64,000 nt of DNA, from NCBI GenBank assembly GCA_015689775.1, contig WVSR01000001.1, positions 745,501 to 809,500 on the forward strand, in the 5' to 3' direction. A model generated the notes under the pieces. It searched no databases. It was given only the letters and a program-made list of their open reading frames with translations, and was not told the origin of the DNA. Position numbers and translations under genes: made by a program. The first letter of the stretch is position 1. Every line of letters starts with the position of its first letter. The stretch is from Rhodobacterales bacterium LSUCC0387. Lineage in GTDB: Bacteria > Pseudomonadota > Alphaproteobacteria > Rhodobacterales > Rhodobacteraceae. Positions 38,951 through 48,316 of this stretch are shown in pieces.

Positions 38951-39178
38951 TTAATGGACGCTAACAGGTGTCAGATCATTTTGACGCGCCACAACGAAGG
39001 CCAAGGCGCGATCTTTCACGAGGGCCAATTGTGTGCCTTCCTCGGTTCCAATCGCGTAAAGCTGTTCGCGCGCACCCGCTTGGGCGCGGATCTCCGAGGG
39101 GAGGCTCGCCACATCAACGGGGCGGATATAAACGATAGGCCGCTCGGACTTGCTTTTTGGGTGCTCGGGATTGGTCAT
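38951..39178 (-). CDS. DUF1150 family protein, downstream of hsp20
   Basis: 75 residues. IVYIRPVDVASLPSEIR, QLYAIGTEEGTQLALVKDR and AFVVARQNDLTPVSVH are the DUF1150 pattern. These small proteins are encoded next to hsp20 genes in many alphaproteobacteria, and here the ATG overlaps the hsp20 stop by 4 bp (TCAT), so the two are co-translated. Function unknown; a role with the small heat-shock protein is suggested only by this linkage. Confidence 0.88.
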   Translation of the reverse strand: MTNPEHPKSKSERPIVYIRPVDVASLPSEIRAQAGAREQLYAIGTEEGTQLALVKDRALAFVVARQNDLTPVSVH

Positions 39179-39627
39179 GATCTTCCCCCTTTCGTTTGCA
39201 GCGATTTCGAGGCTACACCAGAATTTGAAATCTCAATCTTGCGCACTACGTTGTCAGGCTGCAGGCGATGCAGGTCGATATGCAACAGCCCATGCTCCAT
39301 CGTGGCGCCTGTCACCTCAACCCCATCGGCCAAGACAAAGCTGCGCTGAAATTGCCGCGCTGCAATCCCACGATGTAAAAAGATGCGCTCCGCATCCTCA
39401 TCTGATTGGCGGCCACGGATCACCAATTGGCGATCTTCTTCTGTGATTGAGAGATCTGTTTCGGCAAAGCCTGCCACCGCTAAAGTAATGCGATAGGCCG
39501 TGTCGCCGCGTTGTTCGATATTATAGGGGGGGTAACCATCATTCCCAGATTTCACGGTGCGTTCGACCAAACGTTCGAGTTGATCAAAGCCCAGCAGAAA
39601 CGGGTGCGTCAGGGTTAGTTTCGTCAT
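39175..39627 (-). CDS. hsp20: Small heat-shock protein, Hsp20/alpha-crystallin family
   Basis: 150 residues from ATG 39627 (MTKLTLTHPFLLGFDQLERL), IbpA-like N-terminus. The alpha-crystallin domain has YPPYNIEQRGDTAYRITLAVAGF and the later RQFQRSFVLADGV and MEHGLLHIDL stretches; the C-terminal I-x-I-like motif is seen in KIEIS. It holds unfolding proteins for refolding by DnaK. AAGGAUG is the RBS, which can be paired in predicted leader hairpins. A very good sigma-32-type promoter lies 71-99 bp upstream. The long frame upstream of 39627 is promoter sequence, not protein. Confidence 0.94.
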   Translation of the reverse strand: MTKLTLTHPFLLGFDQLERLVERTVKSGNDGYPPYNIEQRGDTAYRITLAVAGFAETDLSITEEDRQLVIRGRQSDEDAERIFLHRGIAARQFQRSFVLADGVEVTGATMEHGLLHIDLHRLQPDNVVRKIEISNSGVASKSLQTKGGRS

Positions 39628-39657
39628 AAGGCACATCCTTTGATAAGCGATCTGTGC
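39628..39657 (-). promoter_or_regulatory. Hairpin over the hsp20 ribosome-binding site (candidate RNA thermometer)
   Basis: In the transcript, GCACA-GA-UC can pair with GA-UGUGC (5 + 2 bp, GA bulge, loop GCUUAUCAAAG), burying part of the AAGGAUG Shine-Dalgarno. A competing local hairpin AAGG-AUGUG-CCUU ends right at the AUG and buries the same site. ROSE and fourU thermometers control hsp20 genes in this manner in other alphaproteobacteria. The stems are short, and no ROSE consensus match is claimed. Confidence 0.4.
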
Positions 39658-39697
39658 AAGCGCCAGCCCCGCAATTCGGCAACTGGATCTGTGGTAA

Positions 39698-39726
39698 ATA
39701 TGGGGCCTGTCCAGTCCCCCTGCAAG
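39698..39726 (-). promoter_or_regulatory. RpoH (sigma-32) type promoter of hsp20-DUF1150
   Basis: On the minus strand CTTGCAG (39726-39720), a 14-bp spacer, and CCCCATAT (39705-39698). The sigma-32 consensus is CTTGAAA-N11-16-CCCCATnT; two changes in the -35, none in the -10. Transcription would start near 39690, giving a leader of about 63 nt before the hsp20 ATG. Confidence 0.75.
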
Positions 39727-39832
39727 CCCTGTTTGCATCTGCCGTGCGCAGGCGCGCCATTTCCTTTGCGTGGCGTGCAATGTCACAGTATGGTGCGGCA
39801 CCACCCCAGATTCAGAAAGACATAAGCGCCCC

Positions 39833-40051
39833 ATGAACGCCCCGACCGAAATGAGCCACGAAGACGTGCTGCGCATCCGCTTGGAGGTACTCAAACGCGA
39901 GCATCGGGATTTGGACGAGGCGATTGCCGCCCTTGAGACACGGCCAAGCCCTGATCAATTAACGCTGCGCCGTCTAAAAAAGCAGAAGCTGTCCCTCAAA
40001 GATGCGATCACCCGCATTGAGGATGAACTCACCCCTGACATCATTGCATAG
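39833..40051 (+). CDS. DUF465 family protein (YdcH-like)
   Basis: 72 residues from ATG 39833. Short helical protein: VLRIRLEVLKREHRDLDEAIAAL followed by LRRLKKQKLSLKDAITRIED, the DUF465 pattern of two helices forming a coiled coil. Widespread in proteobacteria, function unknown. The longer open frame from 39770 adds non-conserved sequence. 59 bp upstream of purE on the same strand; whether it shares that transcript is not clear. Confidence 0.85.
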   Translation: MNAPTEMSHEDVLRIRLEVLKREHRDLDEAIAALETRPSPDQLTLRRLKKQKLSLKDAITRIEDELTPDIIA

Positions 40052-40110
40052 CGGTTTGATCTCGCTATAGTGCGCCCTTCGCACAAGGCTTATTGCAAAG
40101 GATCCTCCCC

Positions 40111-40602
40111 ATGGCGGATATCGAAATTGGCATCATCATGGGCAGCCAGTCTGATTGGCCCACCATGCGCGAAGCCGTCGAAATGCTTGACGCGCTGGGC
40201 GTTTCTTATGAAACGAAAATTGTTTCTGCGCATCGCACACCTGATCGGCTGTGGGACTATGGTAAAACCGCCGCAAGCCGTGGCTTGAAGGTGATTATCG
40301 CAGGGGCAGGTGGGGCGGCGCATTTGCCAGGTATGATAGCCTCAAAGACGCGGGTGCCTGTCATCGGCGTGCCCGTGCAAACCAAGGCCTTGTCTGGGGT
40401 TGATTCGCTTTATTCGATTTTGCAAATGCCGCGCGGATTTCCTGTGGCGACAATGGCGATTGGCGCCGTGGGTGCGGCCAATGCTGGATTGATGGCGGTG
40501 GCGATTTTGGCGGTGCATGACGCTGATCTTGCTGGGCGTCTTGATCAATGGCGCGCCGATCTGTCCGCCTCGATCCCTGAGGAACCTCAAGATGACGCAT
40601 GA
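40111..40602 (+). CDS. purE: N5-carboxyaminoimidazole ribonucleotide mutase
   Basis: 163 residues. [40 protein letters not shown] and [15 protein letters not shown] are the PurE signatures, with the active-site His in SAHR. It converts N5-CAIR to CAIR in purine synthesis. ATG 40111 has AAAGGA nine bases upstream; the frame opens six codons earlier. Overlaps purK by 11 bp. Confidence 0.96.
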   Translation: MADIEIGIIMGSQSDWPTMREAVEMLDALGVSYETKIVSAHRTPDRLWDYGKTAASRGLKVIIAGAGGAAHLPGMIASKTRVPVIGVPVQTKALSGVDSLYSILQMPRGFPVATMAIGAVGAANAGLMAVAILAVHDADLAGRLDQWRADLSASIPEEPQDDA

Positions 40603-41668
40603 GGTTCTGCCCAATGGCAGCGTGATTGGTATTTTGGGGGGTGGTCAGTTGGGGCGCATGCTTGCCATGGCCGCAGCACGCCTTGGATATAAAGTTCGGA
40701 TTTTCGAACCAAGCGCACAGGCCCCTGCTGGTGACGTTGCAATATCCGTGACGCAAGCGAGATATGATGATCATGAGGCGCTCAAGGCCTTTGCGCTGTC
40801 TTGTGATATGTTGACCTTTGAATTTGAGAATATCCCAAGCGCGGCCTTGGCCCTGCTCGAAGATACGCGCCCGCTCTTTCCTGCGCGAACTGCGCTTGAA
40901 GTGTCTCAGGATCGCTTGGTTGAGAAGGATTTTCTCAACAGTCTGGGTCTGAAAACCGCGCCTTATTGTGCGATTGATGCGGCCGAGCACGTGGCGCAGG
41001 CGCTCGAAAAAACGGGCTGTCCCGCGATCCTCAAGACCCGCCGTTTTGGGTATGACGGCAAGGGGCAAGCGCGGGTTATGGCCGCGTCCGAGGCGGAGGC
41101 CGCTTATGCAAGCCTGAACGGGGCGCCTGCAATTGCTGAGGGATTTGTAAAATTTAGCCGAGAGGTTTCGGTGATCATTGCGCGCGGGCGCGATGGCAGC
41201 GTCTCGGCCTATGATCCGGGTGAAAATATCCACCGTAATCGCATCCTTGCAACCACCACTGTCCCTGCTGACTTGCCTGCCATGCTGCGCGCGGATGCGG
41301 TTTTGCTGGCCTCGAAAATCGTCACGGCGTTGGATTATGTAGGCGTAATGGGGGTCGAGCTGTTCGTCACGCCTGAGGGTTTGGTCGTCAATGAGATTGC
41401 ACCACGGGTGCATAACTCTGGCCATTGGACGCAAGCAGGCTGCGCAGTCGATCAGTTCGAGCAGCATATCCGTGCCATTACAGGCTGGCCCTTGGGGGAC
41501 GGCAGCCGTCACGCAAATGTTGTGATGGAGAATCTCATCGGTGATGATGTGGCGCGGGCGGCTGAGATGGCCGAGACAAAAGGCGTTCAAATTCACCTAT
41601 ATGGTAAGGCTGAAACCCGCGCAGGCCGTAAGATGGGCCATATCAATCGGGTGACAGGTGCAGCGTGA
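40592..41668 (+). CDS. purK: N5-carboxyaminoimidazole ribonucleotide synthase
   Basis: 358 residues. ATP-grasp protein with [20 protein letters not shown] at the N-terminus, [17 protein letters not shown] in the ATP-binding domain, and [16 protein letters not shown] toward the C-terminus. It carboxylates AIR with bicarbonate and ATP to give the PurE substrate. Start ATG 40592 lies inside the end of purE with GAGGAA upstream, so the pair is translationally coupled. Confidence 0.96.
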   Translation: MTHEVLPNGSVIGILGGGQLGRMLAMAAARLGYKVRIFEPSAQAPAGDVAISVTQARYDDHEALKAFALSCDMLTFEFENIPSAALALLEDTRPLFPARTALEVSQDRLVEKDFLNSLGLKTAPYCAIDAAEHVAQALEKTGCPAILKTRRFGYDGKGQARVMAASEAEAAYASLNGAPAIAEGFVKFSREVSVIIARGRDGSVSAYDPGENIHRNRILATTTVPADLPAMLRADAVLLASKIVTALDYVGVMGVELFVTPEGLVVNEIAPRVHNSGHWTQAGCAVDQFEQHIRAITGWPLGDGSRHANVVMENLIGDDVARAAEMAETKGVQIHLYGKAETRAGRKMGHINRVTGAA

Positions 41669-41715
41669 TCCTGCCCTTTGGGAGGGGTGTGTGAAATTTT
41701 GCAGCGCTTCTGCCC

Positions 41716-41743
41716 TTGCGCCGCGCTCTCGCTTGACTATAAC
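41716..41743 (+). promoter_or_regulatory. Possible carB promoter
   Basis: TTGCGC, 16-bp spacer, TATAAC, about 100 bp before the carB ATG in the 175-bp gap after purK. The -10 is good, the -35 weak. Confidence 0.3.
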
Positions 41744-41843
41744 GCCATCAATTTGCACCGCTCTCGAAGCGCGATTTTGCGTGCACGGTCGCACCCTAAT
41801 GTTTCGCCGCTTGTAGGCCCGCAGCCAATACCGAGGTTTTCCG

Positions 41844-44800
41844 ATGCCCAAAAGAACCGATATCCGCTCCATCATGATCATCGGCGCGGGGCCAATCGTC
41901 ATTGGGCAAGCCTGCGAATTTGACTATTCGGGCGCACAAGCCTGCAAAGCGCTGCGCGAAGAAGGGTATCGGGTAATTCTGGTCAATTCTAACCCCGCGA
42001 CCATAATGACCGATCCAGAACTTGCCGATGCCACCTACATCGAGCCAATCACCCCCGATGTTGTCGCAAAGATCATCGAGAAAGAGCGCCCCGATGCGCT
42101 CTTGCCCACCATGGGTGGGCAGACGGGTCTGAACACTGCTCTCTCACTTGAAGAAGCGGGTGTGTTGGAGAAATTCGGGGTCGAGATGATTGGGGCAAAG
42201 CGCCCTGCGATTGAAATGGCCGAAGACCGCAAGCTGTTCCGTGAGGCGATGGATCGTATTGGCCTTGAAAACCCGCGCGCCTCGATTGTTGCGGCGCCGA
42301 AAAAAGAGAACGGCAAATTCGACATCGCCGCGGGTCTGCGCGATGCGATGGAGGCCTTGGAAGACATCGGCCTGCCCGCCATTATTCGCCCGGCGTTTAC
42401 CTTGGGCGGGACAGGCGGCGGTGTGGCTTATAACCGCGAAGAATATGAATATTACTGTCGCTCTGGGCTTGAGGCGTCCCCCGTGGCGCAGATCTTGGTC
42501 GATGAATCGCTGCTTGGTTGGAAAGAATACGAGATGGAGGTTGTCCGCGACAAAGTGGATAATTCGATCATTGTCTGTTCCATCGAAAATGTAGATCCAA
42601 TGGGCGTGCATACGGGCGACAGTATCACAGTCGCGCCTGCGCTGACCCTGACCGATAAAGAATATCAGATCATGCGCAACGGCTCGATTGCTGTGTTGCG
42701 CGAGATTGGTGTTGAGACAGGCGGCTCCAACGTGCAATGGGCGATTAACCCTGCCGATGGGCGGATGGTGGTGATCGAGATGAACCCGCGCGTGTCGCGT
42801 TCATCGGCGCTTGCGTCTAAGGCCACGGGGTTCCCGATTGCGAAAATCGCGGCGAAATTGGCCGTGGGCTACACACTGGATGAGTTGGACAATGACATCA
42901 CCCGTGTCACCCCTGCCAGCTTTGAGCCAAGCATCGATTATGTTGTCACCAAGATTCCACGCTTTGCTTTTGAGAAATTCCCTGGCGCTAAGCCTGAATT
43001 GACCACGGCGATGAAATCTGTGGGCGAGGCTATGGCCATTGGCCGCAGCTTCCATGAGAGTATGCAAAAAGCCTTGGCCAGCCTTGAGACAGGTCTTTCT
43101 GGCTTTGACGAGATTGAAATTGCGGGTGCGCCTGATAAGGCCGCCATCACGAAGGCGCTCAGCCTGCAGACGCCTGACCGTCTGCGTGTGATCGCCCAAG
43201 CCATGCGCCATGGTCTGACCAGTGATGAGATCGGTCATGTTACCAAATTTGATCCATGGTTTTTGGCCCGCATTCGCGAGATCGTGGATGTTGAGGAAGA
43301 TATTCGCGCCAATGGCCTGCCGCGCGAGGCGGATGCCTTGCGCAAGATCAAGATGATGGGCTTCACCGATGCGCGTTTGGCGACACTAACGGGCCGCAGC
43401 GAGGCCTCTGTGCGGGCTGATCGTACCAGCGCAGGGATTGTTGCCGCATTTAAGCGGATCGACACCTGCGCGGCCGAGTTTGAGGCGCAGACCCCGTATA
43501 TGTATTCTACCTATGAGGCCCCTGCGATGGGCGATGTGGAATGCGAAGCGCGTCCTTCGAATGCGAAAAAAGTTGTGATTTTGGGCGGCGGGCCGAACCG
43601 CATCGGGCAGGGGATCGAATTTGATTACTGCTGCTGTCACGCTTGTTTTGCGCTTACCGCGCAAGGCTATGAAACCATCATGATTAACTGCAATCCAGAG
43701 ACGGTTTCAACCGATTATGATACATCCGACCGCCTGTATTTCGAGCCTCTCACCTATGAGCATGTGATGGAAATTCTGCGCGTGGAGCAGGACGCAGGCA
43801 CATTGCATGGTGTTATCGTGCAATTTGGCGGTCAGACCCCGCTGAAATTGGCCAACGCTCTGCATGAGGCGGGTATCCCAATCCTTGGCACATCGCCCGA
43901 TGCGATTGATTTGGCGGAGGATCGCGAGCGGTTCCAGCAGCTTGTTCAAAAGCTTGAGCTAAAGCAGCCCGAAAATGCGATTGCTCATTCTGACGAGGAG
44001 GCAAAAGCCGCGGCTGAGGCCTTGGGGTATCCTTTGGTGATCCGCCCCTCTTACGTTCTGGGTGGTCGCGCAATGGAGATCGTGCGCGATACGGCACAGC
44101 TTAATCGCTATATCGCAGAGGCTGTGGTGGTGTCTGGCGACAGCCCCGTGCTTCTCGACCGCTATCTTGACGGCGCGACTGAGGTCGATGTGGATGCGCT
44201 GTGCGATGGTGACGCGGTTCATGTCGCGGGCATTATGCAGCATATTGAGGAGGCGGGCGTGCACTCAGGCGATAGCGCCTGTTCCTTGCCCCCTCATACG
44301 CTAAGCGATGCGATTATCGCAGAAATCACTCGCCAGACCGAGGCACTGGCGCGCGCGCTCAATGTGGTTGGTTTGATGAATGTTCAATTCGCGGTCAAAG
44401 GCGATGATATCTATCTGATTGAGGTCAACCCACGCGCTTCGCGCACTGTGCCCTTTGTGGCCAAGGCCACGGATAGCGCGATTGCCTCTATCGCAGCGCG
44501 CTTGATGGCGGGAGAGAAACTTTCGGTTTTCCCCAAGGCCGCGCCTCATCAACCTGTGGATGACAACGCGTCTATCCCGATGGGCGACCTGATGAGCCTG
44601 TCAGATTTCCGCACGCCTTGGTTCTCCGTCAAAGAAGCGGTTCTGCCCTTTGCCCGTTTCCCTGGTGTGGATACGTTGCTTGGGCCAGAAATGCGGTCAA
44701 CGGGCGAAGTGATGGGGTGGGATCGTAGCTTTGCGCGCGCCTTCCTCAAAGCGCAGCTTGGAGCAGGGACTGTTTTGCCATCGGCAGGCACAGTGTTCTT

Positions 44801-45173
44801 GTCGATCAAAGATGCGGATAAAACGCCGCTCTTGGTGGAGACTGCGCAAACCCTGATTGATTTGGGCCTCAAGATTTTGGCCACCTCAGGCACGGCGAAG
44901 TTCTTGGCCGATTACGGGATTTCATCCGATGTGGTCAACAAGGCCTATGAAGGTGGGCGCACCATTGTCGATATGATGAAGGATGGGATGGTTGATCTCA
45001 TCTTTAACACGACCGAAGGCGCGCAAGCGGTCGAAGACAGCCGCTCGATGCGCACGGTTGCGCTCTATGACAAGATCCCCTATTACACCACGCTTGCAGG
45101 CAGCCATGCGGCAGTCTTGGCCATGAAAGCCGCGCGCGAAGGTGCATTGGCGGTGCGTTCGCTGCAGGGGTAA
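41844..45173 (+). CDS. carB: Carbamoyl-phosphate synthase large subunit
   Basis: 1109 residues. Two homologous ATP-grasp halves: the first opens [20 protein letters not shown] with [14 protein letters not shown], the second [19 protein letters not shown] with [13 protein letters not shown]. The C-terminal MGS-like allosteric domain begins near residue 970 ([14 protein letters not shown]). It makes carbamoyl phosphate for pyrimidines and, with argF at 4.5 kb, for arginine. Slightly longer than E. coli CarB (1073), with an insertion near residue 150 ([11 protein letters not shown]). The small subunit gene carA is not in the window, a common separation in alphaproteobacteria. Confidence 0.98.
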   Translation: MPKRTDIRSIMIIGAGPIVIGQACEFDYSGAQACKALREEGYRVILVNSNPATIMTDPELADATYIEPITPDVVAKIIEKERPDALLPTMGGQTGLNTALSLEEAGVLEKFGVEMIGAKRPAIEMAEDRKLFREAMDRIGLENPRASIVAAPKKENGKFDIAAGLRDAMEALEDIGLPAIIRPAFTLGGTGGGVAYNREEYEYYCRSGLEASPVAQILVDESLLGWKEYEMEVVRDKVDNSIIVCSIENVDPMGVHTGDSITVAPALTLTDKEYQIMRNGSIAVLREIGVETGGSNVQWAINPADGRMVVIEMNPRVSRSSALASKATGFPIAKIAAKLAVGYTLDELDNDITRVTPASFEPSIDYVVTKIPRFAFEKFPGAKPELTTAMKSVGEAMAIGRSFHESMQKALASLETGLSGFDEIEIAGAPDKAAITKALSLQTPDRLRVIAQAMRHGLTSDEIGHVTKFDPWFLARIREIVDVEEDIRANGLPREADALRKIKMMGFTDARLATLTGRSEASVRADRTSAGIVAAFKRIDTCAAEFEAQTPYMYSTYEAPAMGDVECEARPSNAKKVVILGGGPNRIGQGIEFDYCCCHACFALTAQGYETIMINCNPETVSTDYDTSDRLYFEPLTYEHVMEILRVEQDAGTLHGVIVQFGGQTPLKLANALHEAGIPILGTSPDAIDLAEDRERFQQLVQKLELKQPENAIAHSDEEAKAAAEALGYPLVIRPSYVLGGRAMEIVRDTAQLNRYIAEAVVVSGDSPVLLDRYLDGATEVDVDALCDGDAVHVAGIMQHIEEAGVHSGDSACSLPPHTLSDAIIAEITRQTEALARALNVVGLMNVQFAVKGDDIYLIEVNPRASRTVPFVAKATDSAIASIAARLMAGEKLSVFPKAAPHQPVDDNASIPMGDLMSLSDFRTPWFSVKEAVLPFARFPGVDTLLGPEMRSTGEVMGWDRSFARAFLKAQLGAGTVLPSAGTVFLSIKDADKTPLLVETAQTLIDLGLKILATSGTAKFLADYGISSDVVNKAYEGGRTIVDMMKDGMVDLIFNTTEGAQAVEDSRSMRTVALYDKIPYYTTLAGSHAAVLAMKAAREGALAVRSLQG

Positions 45174-45250
45174 TGCCCCATTTGCAATCCCGCGCGGAGG
45201 GTCGGCCAATTGGCATCTGCGCGTGCAATATACCCCGCGATATCCTGTTC

Positions 45251-45627
45251 CTATCGGCGTTGTATGCGCTGGCTTGCGTTGAGGTGTAATTTTCCGTCAA
45301 TAAGGCGCCATGCATCAGGATCAATTGGGACCGTGTAGCCTTGGGATACGGCCTAAGCACAATATTCTCCATATTGCGGGGCAAAGGCTTCGGGGTCGTT
45401 CAAGAATTGCGCACGGTTGGCTGCCGTTACTAAATGCGCCGTGGCATTTTCACATCGCGCGGCGAAGTCTGCCTCACCTTTGGTGGCGGCGCCATTGGTG
45501 AAATAGGCCACAGGATCATACCCCGCAAGGCCACGCCATCGCGTCGGAAGACTGCTTGAGCAAGCAGAGGCTGTGTGACGAGCGGCAGCACTAAACCTGA
45601 TTTTATGAATGCGCAGCGGGTGATCAT
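45251..45627 (-). pseudogene. Broken YHS-domain exported protein gene
   Basis: ATG 45627 has AGGAG upstream and begins a signal peptide (MITRCAFIKSGLVLPLVTQ, ending PLLAQA). The frame then breaks near 45520-45530: one base is missing in the G-run of TTGCGGGGTATGAT, because the domain continues in the neighbouring frame as GYDPVAYFTNGAATKGEADF. That frame stops at TAG 45353-45355 after QYGEYCA, yet the conserved YHS ending continues in frame beyond it (AVSQGYTVPIDPDAW, then IDGKLHLN) to TAG at 45251. Two separate lesions, a -1 frameshift and a nonsense codon where Tyr is usual, argue for true decay. Intact homologues are exported proteins of about 125-160 residues, possibly metal-binding. Confidence 0.78.
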
Positions 45628-45766
45628 ATTGGGCGCTCCTGTTGCCAAACTGGGCTTGGGTGTACCCATTTTTTGCTCCCAAGCTTTGAACTTCATGTGA
45701 TAGGGAACACTTGCAAGGCGGGCGCATCTATTGGCATATGGCGACGAAGGAACAACAGGGCGCGCC

Positions 45767-46357
45767 ATGGCCAAGCTGTATTTTAATTTTTCGACTATGA
45801 ATGCGGGTAAGTCGACCCTGCTTTTACAAGCGGCCCATAATTATAGCGAGCGCGGCCAGATCTCATTTCTGCTGACTGCGCATCATGATACGCGGGCGGG
45901 CCAAGGCCGTATCGCAAGTCGCATTGGGCTGTCGAAAGAGGCTGTAACCTTCGCCTCTGATACGGATTTGTTCGCGCTTATCGAGGCAGCGCACAAAGCG
46001 CAGCCGATTGATTGCGTCTTTTTGGATGAGGCGCAGTTCCTCACTAAGGCGCAGGTCTGGCAATTGGCGCGTGTGGCTGATGATTTGGGGCTGCCTGTGA
46101 TGACCTATGGCCTTCGGGTCGATTTCCGCGGTGAATTATTCGAAGGCTCTGCCGCGCTTTTAGCCTTGGCGGATGATCTGCGTGAGATCAGGACAATTTG
46201 CCATTGCGGGCGCAAAGCCACGATGGTGGTGCGAAAATCCCCCGATGGCAGCGTTGCCAAAACGGGGGAGCAGGTGCAAATCGGCGGCAATGAAACCTAT
46301 GTCAGCTTGTGCCGCCGTCACTGGCGCGAAGTGGTCGGGGATAGCCCGTCAGCATAG
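45767..46357 (+). CDS. tdk: Thymidine kinase
   Basis: 196 residues. LYFNFSTMNAGKSTLLLQ holds the type-II TK P-loop, FLDEAQFLTKAQVWQL the catalytic Glu and Walker B, VMTYGLRVDFRGELFEGS the dTMP lasso start, and CHCGRKATMVVR with the late CRRHW the zinc site. It phosphorylates thymidine in salvage. ATG 45767 is family-like with AGGG upstream. It ends 9 bp inside the convergent csaA-like gene. Confidence 0.95.
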   Translation: MAKLYFNFSTMNAGKSTLLLQAAHNYSERGQISFLLTAHHDTRAGQGRIASRIGLSKEAVTFASDTDLFALIEAAHKAQPIDCVFLDEAQFLTKAQVWQLARVADDLGLPVMTYGLRVDFRGELFEGSAALLALADDLREIRTICHCGRKATMVVRKSPDGSVAKTGEQVQIGGNETYVSLCRRHWREVVGDSPSA

Positions 46358-46684
46358 TCGCGCGCCAAGGGGCACATCCTTGTTGGGCACGGCCAAAACC
46401 ACATCCCCGCCCACATCATGAAATCCAAGCACGAGCGCCTCGGACATAAAGGGGCCGATCTGGCGGGGTGGGAAATTCACCACCCCCATCACAAGCTTGC
46501 CCACCAATGCCTCGGGCGCGTAATGCGCTGTAATTTGGGCCGAGCTTTTTTTGACCCCAATCTCTGGCCCATAATCCACCCATAGCTTGATGGCGGGTTT
46601 GCGGGCCTCGGGAAAGGGTTCGGCGCGGGTGACGCGCCCCACGCGAATGTCGACCTTCAGGAATGTTTCAAAATCGGTTTCCAT
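46349..46684 (-). CDS. csaA: tRNA-binding domain protein, CsaA-like
   Basis: 111 residues, a stand-alone OB-fold tRNA-binding (EMAP-II-like) domain. FLKVDIRVGRVTRAEPFPEARKP-type N-terminus, SSAQITAHY, MGVVNFPPRQIGPFMSEALVLG are the CsaA pattern. CsaA is a dimeric chaperone-like, tRNA-binding protein linked to Sec export in Bacillus; its role in alphaproteobacteria is unclear. ATG 46684 has AAAGGTG upstream. Five bases after the proC stop, so transcribed with proC. Confidence 0.88.
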   Translation of the reverse strand: METDFETFLKVDIRVGRVTRAEPFPEARKPAIKLWVDYGPEIGVKKSSAQITAHYAPEALVGKLVMGVVNFPPRQIGPFMSEALVLGFHDVGGDVVLAVPNKDVPLGARLC

Positions 46685-46689
46685 CACCT

Positions 46690-47502
46690 TTATCCCTTCA
46701 GGGCGCGGGATTGCGCCGCCGCAGCCTTGACTGTTTCGCGGATGAGGGGGGCGAGGCCGCTTGCCTCATCCATCAAAACCTCTAGCCCCGCCTGCGTGGT
46801 GCCATTGGGCGATGTCACGTTGATGCGTAATTGTTCTGGGCTCTCGCTGGCCTCTAGGGCCAAGGCCCCTGCGCCCGCGACTGTGGCCTTGGCCAATTCC
46901 ATCGCCATCTCGTCAGGCAGGCCTTCGGCGCGTGCGGCAGCAACGAGGCAGTCAATCATATAGAAGACATAGGCAGGGCCGGAGCCCGAAACGCCTGTCA
47001 CAGCGTCAATCTGATCTTCCGTTTCAAGACGCACCACCTGACCGACCGCAGATAACAGGGTTTCGCCAAGCTCAAGATCGGCTTGGCTGCATTGCCCGTT
47101 GCCAATAAGCGCGGTGATCCCTCGCCCGATTGCGGCGGGGGTGTTGGGCATGGCGCGGATAATTTTGGTGGACGCGCCAAATTCGGCTTCAAATCTGGCG
47201 ATTGGTGTGCCTGCCGCCACAGAGATCACCAATGTCTCACGGCCCATATGCGCCGCAAGATTGGGTAAAGCTTCGCCCATCATCTGCGGTTTTACCGCGA
47301 TAATGGCCACAGCGGCATTTGTAGGTAGGGGCGTGTTAAGATTTACCCCCGCAGCCTTGAGCCAATCAGAGGGGTGCGGGTCAATTACGGTCACGCAGGC
47401 AGGTGGTATTCCTCGTGCAAGCCACCCTGCCAACATTGCAGAGCCCATTTTCCCACAGCCGAAAATCACCATGCCGCGCGCGGCAATATCGTCATAAGTC
47501 AT
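46690..47502 (-). CDS. proC: Pyrroline-5-carboxylate reductase
   Basis: 270 residues. Rossmann motif VIFGCGKMGSAMLAGWL, AVKPQMMGEALP, IIRAMPNTPAAIGRG, and the signature GVSGSGPAYVFYMID near residue 165. It reduces 1-pyrroline-5-carboxylate to proline. ATG 47502 has GGGGATGAG upstream. Downstream of a YbjN-like gene by 30 bp, an adjacency common in Rhodobacterales; followed by csaA-like. Confidence 0.95.
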   Translation of the reverse strand: MTYDDIAARGMVIFGCGKMGSAMLAGWLARGIPPACVTVIDPHPSDWLKAAGVNLNTPLPTNAAVAIIAVKPQMMGEALPNLAAHMGRETLVISVAAGTPIARFEAEFGASTKIIRAMPNTPAAIGRGITALIGNGQCSQADLELGETLLSAVGQVVRLETEDQIDAVTGVSGSGPAYVFYMIDCLVAAARAEGLPDEMAMELAKATVAGAGALALEASESPEQLRINVTSPNGTTQAGLEVLMDEASGLAPLIRETVKAAAAQSRALKG

Positions 47503-47532
47503 CACTCATCCCCTGTTGCGGTTTGCAACAGG

Positions 47533-48036
47533 TTAGGCGCGACCGAACCCTTCGGCAATGGCCACTTGGATTGCTTCGCTCGGTGATTGGCTGCCCCAAC
47601 AGGCCAATTGGAAGGCGGGGTAATAGCGTTCGCTTGCCAAAATCGCGGTTTCAACCATACAGGCAATCTGCTCGGGGCTTGCCAGTTGATCCCCTGCGAG
47701 AACCAAGCCGTAGCGATAGACCATCATCTTTTGCTCGGCCCAGAAACTGAACGCGCCCGCCCAGCATTTGTCATTGGCAAGGTTCAATGTCTCGTAAAGC
47801 TTGCCCATAGATTCGGCGGGTGGATCCATGTCGAAGGTGCAGATCATCCGCAGCGTTTCGTCATAGCTCGACCATGCCAGCGTCACCGAATAGGTGCGCC
47901 ACTGCCCCTCGAGGGCCATTGCGATTTGATCATCGGCAACACGGTCGAAATCCCATTCATGCCGTGTGGCAAGGGTTTCAACGATATCGATGGGATGGAG
48001 GTCTTCGACATCCATATACTGCTCGGAAAGTGACAT
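47533..48036 (-). CDS. YbjN domain-containing protein
   Basis: 167 residues from ATG 48036 (MSLSEQYMDVEDLHPIDIVE). A YbjN/type III secretion chaperone-like fold: FDRVADDQIAMALEGQWRTY, MICTFDMDPP, LNLANDKCWAGAFSFW, ETAILASERYYPAFQL. YbjN proteins are linked to motility and stress traits in enterobacteria but have no defined activity. The frame upstream of 48036 is not conserved. Probably co-transcribed with proC. Confidence 0.86.
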   Translation of the reverse strand: MSLSEQYMDVEDLHPIDIVETLATRHEWDFDRVADDQIAMALEGQWRTYSVTLAWSSYDETLRMICTFDMDPPAESMGKLYETLNLANDKCWAGAFSFWAEQKMMVYRYGLVLAGDQLASPEQIACMVETAILASERYYPAFQLACWGSQSPSEAIQVAIAEGFGRA

Positions 48037-48316
48037 TGCCCTAGGCCTCATTCTTGGCAGCCTGTCGCGGGCGTTGGGTTCAATCCCAATTTGCCTACTA
48101 AGGCTGGGTGTCTCCACTAAGGGTCGGCTGATTTGCGCGACCCCACACCAAATATGGTGCGGTTACTTTCTTCACCTGTAAAGCAATATTTTGATGACGC
48201 ACCCAGAAATTGCGGTTTTCCTAATCCTGTCCACAAGAAATTGGGGGCTGTGCATAAAGATAGGGCGGGTTTGGTCTGGCCAAACCCGCCCTTGTTCAAC
48301 TGCGCTGTGACCGCGC
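48037..48316. other. Intergenic region between ubiK-like and ybjN-like genes
   Basis: 280 bp without a convincing gene. It holds the ubiK-like terminator (48262-48292), a GGGTCG...CGACCC repeat around 48121-48143, and CACCA-AATA-TGGTG around 48149-48162. A 60-codon minus-strand frame (48117-48299) runs through the terminator and looks spurious. The GGTTCAATCCC stretch near 48077 resembles a T-arm, but no tRNA can be folded around it. Confidence 0.5.
48262..48292 (-). terminator. Terminator hairpin of the ubiK-like gene
   Basis: 13-bp perfect inverted repeat AGGGCGGGTTTGG / CCAAACCCGCCCT with a 5-nt loop, 24 bp after the stop at 48317. The minus-strand tail ATCTTTATG is only moderately U-rich. 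Confidence 0.65.

Noticed and set aside
39628-39894. Longer 239-codon version of hsp20
   Set aside because: The extension contains the sigma-32 promoter and leader and overlaps the DUF465 gene; the family N-terminus begins at 39627.
48060-48110. tRNA gene suggested by GGTTCAATCCC
   Set aside because: No matching acceptor stem, D-arm or anticodon arm can be placed upstream.
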